A DNA stretch of 64,000 nt from Macrobrachium rosenbergii (GCF_040412425.1 NC_089763.1:58637915-58701914), one strand, 5' to 3'. Counted from the first letter of the stretch, positions 10,971-21,679 are shown. The notes: generated by a model not told the origin, from the letters alone. Program-made: numbers and translations.

Positions 10971-12205
10971 TTACTTATATATTTCTATTCGTCCCTCTAG
11001 CCTGTTAGATAGAAAATCAAATATAATGGCGGCTAGAGAAGACACCATGACAGGGAAGTGGACTTGTGTAGGTCTATCCCCCCCGGATCACCTGATTTGG
11101 GGGAAACAGTGCTGACCTCTTAGCCCCATCATCAGATGTTTTCGGGGGGTTTAGATAGTCGTTAGGTACAAAGGGTGAATTAGGTATGTAAGTGGACTGC
11201 TCTCCTTATCTTTAAGGGGCTTACCCATAAGATCTATTTCCCTTTGAATTTTGTACTGGTGGGAATTGCACTTCAGGTCAACCGATGTCTTGTGCCCGCC
11301 GCCGTAAACAACCTATGAGACACTTCACGCCAACATGGACCTCAAAGGACTCCTTTCCACTCAAGGGACAAGGCGCACGAATCGTTAATATGGAGGGAGT
11401 CATCTAATTCTGACCACTGAATTGCCTCTGTGCACCATTCCTTTGTACGCTGGTGTTGTGAACTTCTGCGGCTGCAATTCATCTACTGCAAGCGAGCTCC
11501 TTGCACAGAGGCAATTCAGTGGTCAGAATTAGATGACTCCCTCCATAGTGTTACCACGGGCTAAGTAAATCTAATTGATCAATTTCTCCATCATGCATAC
11601 TTAAGTTCATGTGAGAGAAACTCATTTGGTTTTGAATGCTAACCTGTAGTTCTCTTCCAGAACCTGTTATCCAGCCCCTTGGATGGTCTGTCTCCCTGCC
11701 TAGAACAAAACCCTAGCATAGACATCTAACTACCATCCTGCCAAGTGCGAGAGTCTTCTGATTAGCAGTCTGGGACACTGGACAGTTCCTCCCCTTGATA
11801 CACAAGTTGCATTATCCACAAAATCATTCAACCAGTAGCAACCTTCACGGTCAATTGTGTGTTAAACTATTTCAGGGGCGTAGCCTTTTATATTCAGCAA
11901 TTTGCTACGCATTGTCTAATTTTATTGCACATTGTATATGCTTGCTTGCTGCTCCATCAGCCTTTTCATCTTAATTTCCTGATTGCTTCATGTGTAAATA
12001 AATTCAGTTTAAAGTGAATAACTGGTTAATTTTCCCCCCCAACCATGGCGACCTCCAATTCTCTGTTTACTTAGATATGATATTAAGGTAAGTCAGTTTA
12101 TCCATTCCCTTTACGACTTACATTCTGGGTGCTTTGTGTTGGCTCTCAAGGCAGTTAATTAAAATAAACAAATCACATTCTTCCAGCAGGCCCCAGAATG
12201 TGACA
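10969..12205 (+). repeat. left LTR of the gag-protease element
   Basis: It aligns with 17241-18368 plus 19906-20138 over nearly its whole length. Shared landmarks are 'ccattcgtccctctagcc'-like starts, 'aagtgcgagagtcttctgat' and the end 'ccagcaggccccagaatg'. The start is approximate because it abuts an AT tract. Differences from the right LTR are a 46-bp inverted duplication present only here, and about 160 bp present only in the right LTR near 17741-17912. Confidence 0.85.
11389..11547. repeat. perfect 46-bp inverted repeat inside left LTR
   Basis: Arms 11389-11434 and 11502-11547 are perfect reverse complements separated by 67 bp. The right arm corresponds to normal LTR sequence also present in the right LTR (17913-17944). 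The left arm has no counterpart there, so it is an inverted duplication acquired in this LTR. Confidence 0.9.
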
Positions 12206-12226
12206 TTGTCGATCTGGCCAGGATCC
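12206..12226 (+). other. candidate primer-binding site
   Basis: Immediately after the left LTR end (...GTGACA) the sequence reads TTGTCGATCTGGCCAGGATC. Gypsy-type elements often have TGGCGA... here; a single G to T change would give that form. The assignment rests on position and resemblance only. Confidence 0.4.
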
Positions 12227-14245
12227 TAGTCAAATAGTAATGAGAATTAGCCTCGCTAGCACTAGACTAGGAAGGATACGAACTGAGGAATGATATAAAA
12301 ATTATAATAACTTAATTCCATTGTTCACAAAGCCAAATAAGATTAGACCGAGGTATGGATAACAAGGTAAGGGTTATTATTATAATTGTTGTAAAATTAA
12401 GGATACGTTAGGAACTGATAGGGAAAAGTGTTTAGAAAAAGTGATTAGCAGCAAATCTCTTTGTTAGAATACTCAGATAACATAGAGGCAAAAGCGCAAA
12501 AAAAGTTCTTAAGTTAGCGATACAGAATAACTTCCTGCGAACTTTCACATCGTAAGAATAGCAGCTGTGCTATGTTGCCAGAAGACTGATCATTAGGAAT
12601 CCGGGAGTGCTTTTCCAGGGATTTATTGCATGTGTTAGCCGGGAACAGTTAGCTAAAAGTGTTGTTCAAAAACAGTTACGGCAGAGAAAGTGTACAATTT
12701 CTGTGTTGTAAAGTGTAGTTCGAAAATTTGTGTTGTTTAAATATGCATAACGACCTCAGGCAGTCTGGCGCTGTACCAGCTCGGCACATGCACCTTCGCC
12801 TTCCTTGTCCCACTCCCACAATTCAAAGATTGTCATATCCAGTTCATATTTACATTTCATGTTTAGGTAAAGTAAAGGCATTACTGATGTTTTAAGTTAA
12901 ATAATTCGATTCTGCGTATTAGCAACACAATTCCGTCAGAAAAGTATGTTCTTTTTCTTAAATTTTAAATCACCATTGTTATATCACTCAATCGTCGACA
13001 ACCAGTAGCCATCAGCTGTTTCTCCCTCTCACGCACCCAGTTCCACTTCTTATTGTTCACTCGCCGAATGAAATTCATTTCTTTTCGCCCCCTAACATAA
13101 AACCTAACGAAATATCTTGATAATAAACTAAAACCCTGGCCACCATATAACTTTTCATGACGGGTGCTAGCTATTAAAATTAAGTAAATACCAAAATTAC
13201 CTTTTTTTAGAAAAAAGTAACGTAGCGTGATTGTGCAAAACGTAATTTATCATAAGAAATAAGAGTAACTTGAATCACACAACGCATACGTTCCATTACA
13301 AATACGCTCTCAGAGAGAGAGAGAGATTTAAATAAATGAATATTGAAAAATAAACCCACTAATTCATAAAGCCAAGTACAATATTTTTTCCCCTTTCCAT
13401 TTTTACACCAATATTTTATCTTTTAAGATCCCCATTCAATTCTTTCTTTTACTCATTCACACAGTACGGGAATTTACATAAGCACCCGTGTTCATTAAAT
13501 TGTCTCCCATCTCTATTTTCACATTAAGTGCTTCAGCCCGCGGAGTGAATTCTCGTGCATTTCATAGAGTTTATGTACAACCATTTAATATAGTTATCGA
13601 CAGTCGTACACGAGTGGATGTCCATTATCCAAGACTTGCGTATACCGGAAGCACCAAATCACACTTTGAATGCAAACCCATAACCTTCCTTTCCTCACAT
13701 CAGGAAGCAATCACTAGTTCTTAGAACTAGCCACCCACGAGTGCAAGCCCAAGGGTTTCCCTTCCACAGTGCCAATAATCTGAAGCACTGCCAACATCTT
13801 AAGTTACTGAAGCGCTTACCTTTCCACTTTCCCTCTTACTTCCTACTCACATTCAGCTGCAGGCAGAGTGCCATTTCCTTCTGCGCAGTTTGGTTGCACT
13901 GCCTTTTAGTGTTGTTCCCCGGAACACACCAGTACCCCAGTGCCACCGAGACAAAGTACTAACATATAAGCCATTGCACCTGTACCTGAGATACAGTGCC
14001 AATGACATTGTATCCGCCCATTTGGACCTTTGCTCCTTCAGGATTACTTCCATTTCACAAGCGTCACCCCCATAAGGATCATTATTCCTTCAGGATCACT
14101 CCATCAGTGTGACCTTCGCATGGCACACTCTACCACAGTGCCACGTTATTGAAAAGGTGCCACACCACTGAAGTGCCACCAAATTACGGGACACTTCCCT
14201 ACTGTCACAGACCATTTCCCCTAGTTGTCCTCATAGATTATAACC
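12206..14245 (+). other. long leader of the gag-protease element, no gene seen
   Basis: This 2-kb stretch lies between the LTR and the gag start. It has no convincing ORF. A short GA run lies at 13312-13326. The second half is rich in the heptamer AGTGCCA (13768, 13867, 13938, 13994, 14137 and 14171, approximate positions). Confidence 0.55.
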
Positions 14246-15437
14246 ATGTCTGTAGAACAGCACCAAGCCCTCATGAACATGGGCAAGGACGCAGGTTACA
14301 CAGGATGGGAACTCATCCAGTTGGTGAAAGAACAGCTGGATGACATACTCCAGGTGGAACGAGAAGAACGAGAAGATCAGAGTAAGTATGAAGAGGCTAA
14401 GACAGCAAGAGAATTAGCCCTCAAGGAAAGCGAACTAGCTCTCAAAGACAAGGAGCTTGAGCTGGAGAAGGCAAGAAAGGAGAGTGCTGAAGCTATGGCT
14501 ATCCAACAGGCCCCCAATCCCACACCTGCTGCACCCAGTGCTCTGCTCTCAAGCATTAATTCCTTAGTCCCCAAGTGGACTGAGGAAGAGCGGAAGCATG
14601 GTTGGAGGAGATAGAGGTGCTCTTTGAAAATTACAACACCACCGAGACAGAGGGGGCCATAGTGCTTGCCAAGCACATGAAAGGAAAAGCTAAGGCAGCC
14701 CTCCTCTCACTGGAGTAGAGTCAAAAAGGCAACATGGTAGAAGTTCGTAGGGTTACCACAAAAGCCTACGAAATAACCCTGGAGAAATGGAGACAGGGGT
14801 TCTGAGGTTTGCCAAGGAAGTCGGCTGGTCTTGGGCGGAATGGGCCCGTCACAAAACCTAGTCTGGTACCCGTTGGTTCGACTCCCTGTTGTGTAATACC
14901 TGTGAGGACTTATTCAACTGGACCATGATGGAGGATCTTTTCCAATGTGTGCCCGGGCCCCTTGCTGTGTATCTCAGTGATAATCAGCCTACCACTCTTA
15001 TGGAAGCCTTCCATATGGCCAATTCATGGAAAACTTATAACCAGTCCCACAACACGTCTCACCGCCGCGTAGCGCCACCCGGGTACCTCTCAGGCTCTAC
15101 TTGCCTGAAGAACGGACTGCCTAGCAAGCCTACTTGCACCAACTGCAAGAAGTTCGGGCACGTTGAAGCTGATTGCCACTACAAGTTGGACAACAATAGG
15201 CAGCCTACTACCAACTACCAGGACTCCTCTCCCTCTACGTCTACTCATTCTTCTCCACCAACAGTCACCATAGGGAAATCAGCCCATTCAAAGGGACCTT
15301 GCCGAAGCTGTGGAACTCCAGGGCACTACTCTGCCAGATATCCTGGTTGCCCAAAGCATATCTCCTCTAGCAAGTACGTCAACCTGATTAAGTGTCATGA
15401 CCTATGCAGCTGTGCTGCCAGACATGTCTCATCCTGA
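14246..15437 (+). pseudogene. gag: Gag remnant: coiled coil, capsid-like region, zinc knuckles
   Basis: The ATG at 14246 opens a 122-residue frame. Its middle (about residues 35-90) is a highly charged helix of E/K/R/L heptads, including ELALKESELALKDKELELE, a likely coiled coil. A frameshift near 14592 moves the frame; the downstream pieces still read LEEIEVLFENYNTTETEGAI and, after stops at about 14716 and 14803, a segment with FAKEVGWSWAEWARHKT. The open block from 14889 contains LFQCVPGPLAVYLSDNQPTT, which resembles the C-terminal capsid (SCAN-like) region of retroelement Gags. Two knuckles follow: CTNCKKFGHVEADC (canonical CX2CX4HX4C) and CRSCGTPGHYSARYPGC (longer last spacing). A Ser/Thr-rich linker separates them. 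Confidence 0.8.
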
Positions 15438-15914
15438 GCGAGTCTGGACTCAGTCTGTCTCAGTGGCACCCCTGGATGGCTCTAGCCTACTAGTGAACCT
15501 GCCAGCTACAGTAGACATTGGCTCAGATATTAGCCTGATTGATTGGGCCCAAGTGCCAGCCAGTGCCACTGTTGATGAGAAGACCAGGTGGACGATGACT
15601 TGGATAGAGGGGCAAACCATGACCATTCCCACAGTTGAACTTCAGGTAACCACCCCTTGGGGCACACAACCTCACCGCCTTGGCATGGTGAGTAAAATCA
15701 GGCATTGAGTGGAGTTCCTGTTGGAGTGAGACCTCCTCTGGGGATGTCCTTCCCCAGTGTGACTCTGTTGCCTAGCTAGTGACAGGGGTGCCACCGTCAG
15801 CCTTACCTTCCGCTCACCAAGGTGTTCGACGGACAGGGAACTCTCCGTGCAACTCATGGCCAAGTCCTCGATCCTCACAGAAGGATGGCCACCCAAAGCT
15901 TCCTCCCTCACCAT
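15397..15914 (+). pseudogene. retropepsin-like protease remnant with altered active site
   Basis: It overlaps the end of Gag in another frame (15397-15708). LPATVDIGSDISLIDW matches the family active-site block, which normally reads DTGSDISLI; here Thr is Ile, giving D-I-G, so catalytic competence is doubtful. The downstream flap and final-helix region is out of frame near 15700-15790. It is the only enzymatic domain I can see in this element. Confidence 0.7.
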
Positions 15915-15928
15915 GAAGGGAAATTGCT

Positions 15929-16132
15929 ATGTACCACTGCAAAACCTGTAATGTAACAGGGCACTCAGCAAATTGGGCAAGGTGCCCTAGCAAGCAGAAT
16001 GCAGTGGACACCACACCCAGAACCCTTCCAAGAGGCTCTGCCCTCCACCCAGGACAGGAATCTCTGTTTCCCATTACCTTAGGTACACCGAAGGGTTTTT
16101 GCACCCCTGGATCCCTCGTCAGCCACGCCTGA
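15929..16132 (+). pseudogene. third zinc-knuckle fragment downstream of protease
   Basis: A 67-residue frame begins with CKTCNVTGHSANWARC, a CCHC-like knuckle (CX2CX4HX6C). A knuckle after the protease is unusual for gypsy elements. It may reflect an internal duplication of the Gag end or a non-canonical protein specific to this element. Confidence 0.5.
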
Positions 16133-16342
16133 CTCCAATTCTCTGCCAGTGCCACTTGAGAGCCCTGAGCAGTGCCAAGCCCGTCTAACTTGGACGTAGC
16201 ACCTCCACTAACCTTAATCTCTGTGCCTGGCCCCCAGGTTAGTCCCAGTGCTGGATCCAAATCATGTCACAGATCCTCCTACGGGAGATCCTGCAAACCT
16301 CACTGAATTGGTCGTTGCAAATTGTGAGCCTCCGACCCCTGA

Positions 16343-16603
16343 CTGGCAGACCTTAACGTTATACCTTCTCTGGTCGACCAGGAACTGTCCAGCTGGGATG
16401 CAGATGCAGGTTCTACCCTTACAACGGTTGTTGTAGCAGCTGAAGTAGGGAGCTTGCCCATAGCTGCTAGGGCTACCTCTGATCCTGCCCCTGACGGCAC
16501 TTCTGGCCTTTCCCCAGAGTCGGTGTCCTCATCACCTCCTAGGAATGGCGTAGCCCAACCTTGGAGGAACCTAAAGAAGAAGTGGCGGAAGAGATCCAAT
16601 TAA
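16343..16603 (+). pseudogene. open tail with basic C-terminus, unknown
   Basis: An 87-codon open stretch (no ATG at its start; preceded by TGA) has a Ser/Pro/Ala-rich body and ends in PWRNLKKKWRKRSN followed by TAA. The position just upstream of the 3' LTR and the basic end suggest the C-terminus of the element's polyprotein. No family is recognised. Confidence 0.35.
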
Positions 16604-17225
16604 CCCATAAGAGCCACAAGCTCTCCTTGTCACTCGTGTCCCATTGGCACAGTGCCGTTTCCATCTCAGAGTGATCCTGGCACCTACCCAGAGAAGGTAG
16701 CCTGCATGATCTCTGCCTAAGTAGACTAACATCCAGCACCCTAGGCATCTTGTAGTACTAACTCTGATAATAACCTCATGATAAAACTATCTGATACTCA
16801 AGCTGGTATACCCCTGACCACTTACCATAATTAACCCTTCAGGTTGTTCATGTCCAAAATTGTTGCGTGTTACTCTGTAAAGCAGTGCGTAACTCATAAT
16901 TGCACTTAGTTAGGTCACTGTCATTTAATTTAGTGCCAGGGCCATTGGATAGTAGGCTATGTCAACAAGACACATTTACCATGTACCCGTTGCCTAGGAG
17001 TAGAGTTCCCCTGTCGTCAGAGACAGCCAGTAGAAGTCTGTAAATACCAATGTACTGCTGTAGTAAGTAAGTTAGCAAAACTAGTACCCCTCTTAGCAGT
17101 TAGGTAGGTCCATTTCGCTAGCTGCAGTGCAAAGGCACAACTTATTTAGGGAAGCTAACTGCCTAGTCGGGATGAATGACTTACTTAGCGAAGGCCTTCA
17201 TGCCCGAAAGGGAGTGAATGCCTTT
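16604..17225 (+). other. 3' untranslated interior of the gag-protease element
   Basis: No ORF or motif is seen apart from another AGTGCCA copy near 16932. This is where pol would have to end if it were present. Confidence 0.5.
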
Positions 17226-17240
17226 TTAAAAGGGGGGAGC
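17226..17240 (+). other. polypurine tract
   Basis: TTAAAAGGGGGGAGC lies directly upstream of the right LTR start. This is the expected place and composition for the plus-strand primer. Confidence 0.75.
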
Positions 17241-18752
17241 TCTTTTATATTTCCATTCGTCCCTCTAGCCCATTAGATAGAAAATAAAATTTAACGATAG
17301 CTGGAGAAGACGCCATGATGGGGAAGTGAACTTATGTAGGCCTATCCCCCCAGATCACCTGATTTGGAGGAAACTATGCCGACCTCGTAGCCCCACCATC
17401 GGATGTTTTTTTGGGGGTTTAGATAGTTGTTAGGTACAAAGGGCGAATTAGGGATGTAAGTGGGCTGCTCTCCTTACCTTTAAGAGGTTTAGCCATAAGA
17501 TCTATTTCCCTTCGAACTTTGCACTGGTGGAAATTGCATTTCAGGTCGACCGATGTCTTATGCCTGCCACCGTAAACAATCTGTGAGATGCTTTGCACCC
17601 ACACAGACCTCAGAGGACTCCTTTCCACTCAAGGGACCAGGCGCACAAATCGTGAGAGCGGTCCCATTCCTTTGTTCGCTGGCATTGTGAGCTGCGGCTG
17701 CAATTTGTCTGCTGCAAGCGAGCTCCTTGCATAGAGGCAATCAGGTACGATATGAGGTGCAACGACGCCATTCTGCTTTTTCTTCTCGTGAATTTTTCTC
17801 CATTTTCTGAATTTCCAACTTTTCATTCTCTTAACAAAGGCCCTACCCTTCATCCAAATAAAACCTAACAGCCCTTGCCCGTCATGACTAGCAAACTCAA
17901 ATTAAATTAATTCAGTGGTCAGAATTAGATGACTCCCTCCATAGCGTTACCAGGGGCTAAGTACATCTAATTGATCAATTCCTCCATCGTGCATACTTAA
18001 GTTCATGTGAGAGAAACGCATTCGGTTTTGAATGCTAACCCGGAGTTCCCTTCCAGAACCTGTTATCCAGCCTCTCGGATGGTCTGTTTCCCTGCCTAGA
18101 ACAAAACCCTAGCTTAGACGTCTAACTGCCATCCTGCCAAGTGCGAGAGTCTTCTGATTAGCAGTCCAAGACACTGGACAGTTCCCCCTTGATACACAAG
18201 TTACGTTAACCACAAAATCATTCAACCAGTAGCAGCCTTCACGGTCAATTGTGTGTTAAACTATTTCAGGGGCGTAGCCTTTTATATTCAGCAATTTGCT
18301 GCGCATTGTCTCATTTTATTGCACATTGTATGTGCTTGCTTGTTGCTCCATCAGCCTTTTCATCTTAAGGGGATCGGCCGCCTAAAAAAACCCAATAATC
18401 TTTAAAAAATTCTATTTGCTGAAAAAAATTCTATGGCTTCGTATAGGGTTCAAGAATGTGTCCACGAAATATTATGCTAAAATTTGCCGTATTTCTCTAG
18501 TTATGGCCTAAAATGTAACAATAACTATATACCCATAAAACACCAGTAGCGCAAATGATTTAGTCTGGTATAGTTTTTGCGATATATATTACGAAAACTT
18601 CCTTTGAAATGAAATGTATAATGTCAATAATATCCAACTCGGCACCTTTTAGTTATTCCTAGCCATGACAACGCACACGCCATACCACGTTTTTCATGCT
18701 CGCTAGCCTTGACTGAACTCTGTATTTTCTGCGGTGTTTTTGTTTTTTCACC

Positions 18753-19210
18753 GTGCCTAAAAGGTCCAAGAGTTCACTTCATGCTTCTAGAATGCGGAAA
18801 AGCCAAGTGGAAAAGTCCAGGCGAGAAGTAGAAGAAAGAGTTCAAGAAATTAGTGCCATAGAGGGGAATGGAGCGACGGAGAGAGAGAGCTGTCGTCCAT
18901 CAAACGGCGCAGGCAGCGATCTCTGCTGACCAGAGACCAACCACATCCACCCCTAAACGCCTCTTTATTTGTTCGTCACTACCAAAGGGCAAAGATATTT
19001 TAGAAAAAGAAAGCGGTAGCTCGGAGGCTGATATTATAGACGATCCTGAAAATAAAATGATCATAATAAGTGAAGCAAGACTTGATGAATTACTTGAATC
19101 ACGAATCCCTAATTGTGAATGAAAAGTAATTCCCAGGATCCATTTGGCAAGGGATGGATTCGAGACACTAATAAAAAGTGTAGGCAACTATGATACCCTA
19201 GAGTAATACC
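18753..19210 (+). pseudogene. broken ORF in the TTAA transposon, possible transposase N-terminus
   Basis: The frame from 18753 reads PKRSKSSLHASRMRKSQVEK and is Lys/Arg-rich. It shifts near 18868 to the frame QRPTTSTPKRLFICSSLP..., ending with EARLDELLESRIPNCE and a stop at 19120. It stays partly readable to about 19210 past that stop. A short basic N-terminus followed by a ...LDELLES...C segment is reminiscent of transposases with a Mutator-like domain carried by Kolobok-type elements, but this is resemblance only. No DDE motifs are present, so the copy is non-autonomous. Confidence 0.4.
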
Positions 19211-19419
19211 TTGCAGCAAGATCAGACAGGGGGACCAGGTACCTAAAATTTATAAGAATGTGTCTTAGGCACATAAATAATCAATTAATATTCTTATTTA
19301 TAATCATTTTGCATTAATTAATACCCAAAAATAAAAATTAAAACCATAGAATTAATTGTAACACAGTCTTTGAAGTCCCTTTTACTTTTTTTATGTAACT
19401 AAAACTTTGAAGGCCCGTT

Positions 19420-19790
19420 TCTCAAAACATAAGTTTTTCACCTTCAAAATGTATCTCCTCCCTTAGTATAGGACCAATCTAAATGAAATTTCATATATAA
19501 TATGAGGAAACATGGTAGATTAAAAAAAAAGCTGGGGATTTTTAATATTTTGAGTTTCTGATTTTTGGCAATTTTTTTTTTCTGTAATTTTTCCGGGAAA
19601 ATTTCATAAAAAAATTAAAAATTCATATCTCGAAAAATAATTGAAAAATCAAAAATCCCCGGCTTTATATCGAAGGTCCATATGTGTTTTATACGTGGTT
19701 CAAATCTCATCCGTTAAAACCAAAAAGCAAAGGAGGAGATGCATTTTGAAAATGGCCATTTTTGGCCGAAAAATGCTCTGGCGTCACAAA
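19420..19790. repeat. subterminal imperfect inverted repeat in the TTAA transposon
   Basis: The left segment (TTCAAAATGTATCTCCTCC, about 19442) is matched by the inverted right segment (GGAGGAGATGCATTTTGAAA, about 19732). A second nested pair lies around 19536 and 19650 ('ctggggatttttaa' against 'aaaatccccggc'). It would form a long imperfect hairpin centred near 19600. Confidence 0.75.
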
Positions 19791-20134
19791 ACCTAAGGTC
19801 ACTGAACAAAAATTTTTTCCCCAGAAGTTCCACACAATATCCTTTAACAAACCCCCTATATATCAACAACCTGTCGTTAAAAAAGTCGTAAATCGGCCGA
19901 TCCCCTTAATTTCCAGATTGCTTCATTTGTAAATATATTCAGTTTAAAGTAAATAACTGGTTAATTTTCCCCCAACCATGGTGACCTCCAATTCTCTGTT
20001 TACTTAGATATGATATCAAGGTAAGTCAGTTTATCCATTCCCTTTACGGCTTACATTCTGGGTGCTTTGTGTTGGCTTTCAAGGCAGTTAATTAAAATAA
20101 ACAAATCCCATTCTTCCAGCAGGCCCCAGAATGT

Positions 20135-20138
<4 letters not shown>

Positions 20139-20220
<82 letters not shown>
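20139..20220. repeat. (AT)n-(GT)n microsatellite
   Basis: About 19 AT units then about 22 GT units directly follow the right LTR. This is the right part of the tract into which the LTR element inserted. Confidence 0.97.
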
Positions 20221-20222
<2 letters not shown>

Positions 20223-21065
20223 ATTGAAATATCAACCTGATATAAATTATAAACCAGAGTATATGGTCCCGAGAATATAAAATCTTGCTTCCGGAAGGCT
20301 TCTTGAAGCATGAAAATGCTGTAGAGTAAAGGGGTGATACATATATTCTTAAGGCCAGAGTAGGTCTTCCGTCTGTCCAAGATTCTTGTTTGCTCCAGTT
20401 TTTCGTGTGCATTTTTGTACAATCTGGAATGAGGGAATAGGTTGCTGTATAGTTTCCTTATTACAGTTATTTTATACTGTGTTAAAAAGGTTTATTATGA
20501 CATCAGTCGTTTGCATCTCGGAGCTGTGCTAAGGAGCCTATCCACCGAAACCGAGAAATAACTGGAAAGCCATCTTCAGAATGGCCGGAATTAACACGGG
20601 TTATTAATGAAGTGTGAAGTGGCAGTCGTCGACAATATTTTACGAGGAGTGTGGTCGATAAATTAATTTTGGTCTGTACATATTCGACTTGTAGAGACGG
20701 GTTGTCAATGCTGGAGAATTAAATTTTGTGATAGATGCGGGCGATAAGAATAGCGAGGGCGTGCAGAATTAAACTTCAAGGAGATAAAATAGATAAGAAC
20801 ACCGCTCCAGACGTGAAGGTCAAAGGAGGCTCCTGGTGATAAAGAGGGAAGCTGGTCTGATCTCACGCACTAGCCATTATAGTGTTAAGTGATGATGGCT
20901 TTATGGGTGAGCTACTGCTGTGTTTTTCCGGAAATTGCCTCCCTATGGGTGTGGCTCCTGCCGCCTTCTCTTCATTTTGTGGTCTCTTTCATTTCACCTT
21001 CGACATGGAATTTATGATGGAAAACATTATGTTTGTGTCCCTTTAAAGCTGAAAACATTTATAAC

Positions 21066-21067
<2 letters not shown>
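20221..21067. other. anonymous DNA, no gene seen
   Basis: No coding frame of interest, RNA gene or repeat is recognised on either strand. Confidence 0.5.
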
Positions 21068-21162
<95 letters not shown>

Positions 21163-21173
21163 TTGTGTGTGTA
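21068..21173. repeat. (AT)n-(GT)n microsatellite
   Basis: About 36 AT units are followed by about 16 GT units, with one TTTG interruption. Confidence 0.97.
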
Positions 21174-21335
21174 TAGTTATTCATCATCATACAGTGCTAT
21201 TTTTGGAGGCTCTCATATCGAACCCCAGTTCTTGAACAACTTTTTACGCGTCATCAGTTTTTCTAAGATGTCTGTTTAGTCGTTTGGGAGCTTATTGAAT
21301 AGTTTGGTTGAATGGTGTCAGTGCAGTGTATCCAG

Positions 21336-21401
21336 ACGTGAATGAAATGAGCCAAAATGCAGCAAAGACACTGCTGCATTTTGGCTCATTTCGTTTCACG
21401 T
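21336..21401. repeat. 28-bp hairpin palindrome
   Basis: Arms 21336-21363 and 21373-21401 are reverse complements except for a small indel and mismatch in the outer third (core GAAATGAGCCAAAATGCAGC). They are separated by 9 bases. It would fold tightly as RNA or single-stranded DNA. Confidence 0.9.
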
Positions 21402-21679
21402 ATTTTTGGTTTCGGTAGTGTATTTCTGTACTGTAATCCATCACATTTTGTATTGTATATGCTCGTATCTCAGAGGCTTTCTTTGTCACTGATTGAATAT
21501 TCAAAAGGCAGCACTCATTTTTAGCGAGTCTCCAGGATCAGTTGTATTTTTTCTTGCTTTTTCTTTTCTTTGTGCAAAAACAGTTTGTCAGTATTAGAGT
21601 CGTCTGGATTCAGGAACACTATCGCGTTATAGTTTTGGTGAAGAGAAAATTTGAGCATACGCTACATGTAAACTTGGCA

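Larger units (their letters stand above)
18369..19905. mobile_element. 1.5-kb DNA transposon with TTAA (or TA) target duplication
   Basis: The ends are GGGGATCGGCCG... and ...CGGCCGATCCCC, a perfect 12-bp terminal inverted repeat. They are flanked by TTAA on both sides, and the empty site is visible in the left LTR. If the TIR is extended one base (AGGGG...CCCCT), a TA duplication fits equally well. TTAA duplication is known for piggyBac and Kolobok superfamilies; TA for Tc1/mariner. It contains a broken ORF (18753-19210) and a large internal inverted repeat (19420-19790). Confidence 0.85.
10969..20138 (+). mobile_element. LTR retrotransposon with gag-protease only
   Basis: Long direct repeats at both ends (10969-12205 and 17241-20138, the latter interrupted by a DNA transposon) define an LTR element. 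The ends read ...CCAGAATGTGACA on the left and ...CCAGAATGTAACA on the right. The interior (12206-17240) holds a ~2-kb leader, Gag with capsid-like and zinc-knuckle regions, and a retropepsin-like domain. Reading all frames I find no RT, RNase H or integrase motif between the protease and the polypurine tract, so it is probably a non-autonomous derivative relying on a relative. (AT)n lies on both sides. It resembles Ty3/gypsy Gag in organisation; the lineage is uncertain. Confidence 0.85.
17241..20138 (+). repeat. right LTR, interrupted by a DNA transposon
   Basis: Two blocks (17241-18368 and 19906-20138) together match the left LTR. The interruption falls exactly at TTAA, which is single in the left LTR (11971-11974) and duplicated here. 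This LTR also has about 160 bp (17741-17912) with no left-LTR counterpart. The end ...AATGTAACA is followed at once by (AT)n. Confidence 0.88.

Noticed and set aside
12206..14245. Host gene within the long leader of the LTR element
   Set aside because: ORFs are short, overlapping on both strands and without motifs; position is fully explained by the element.
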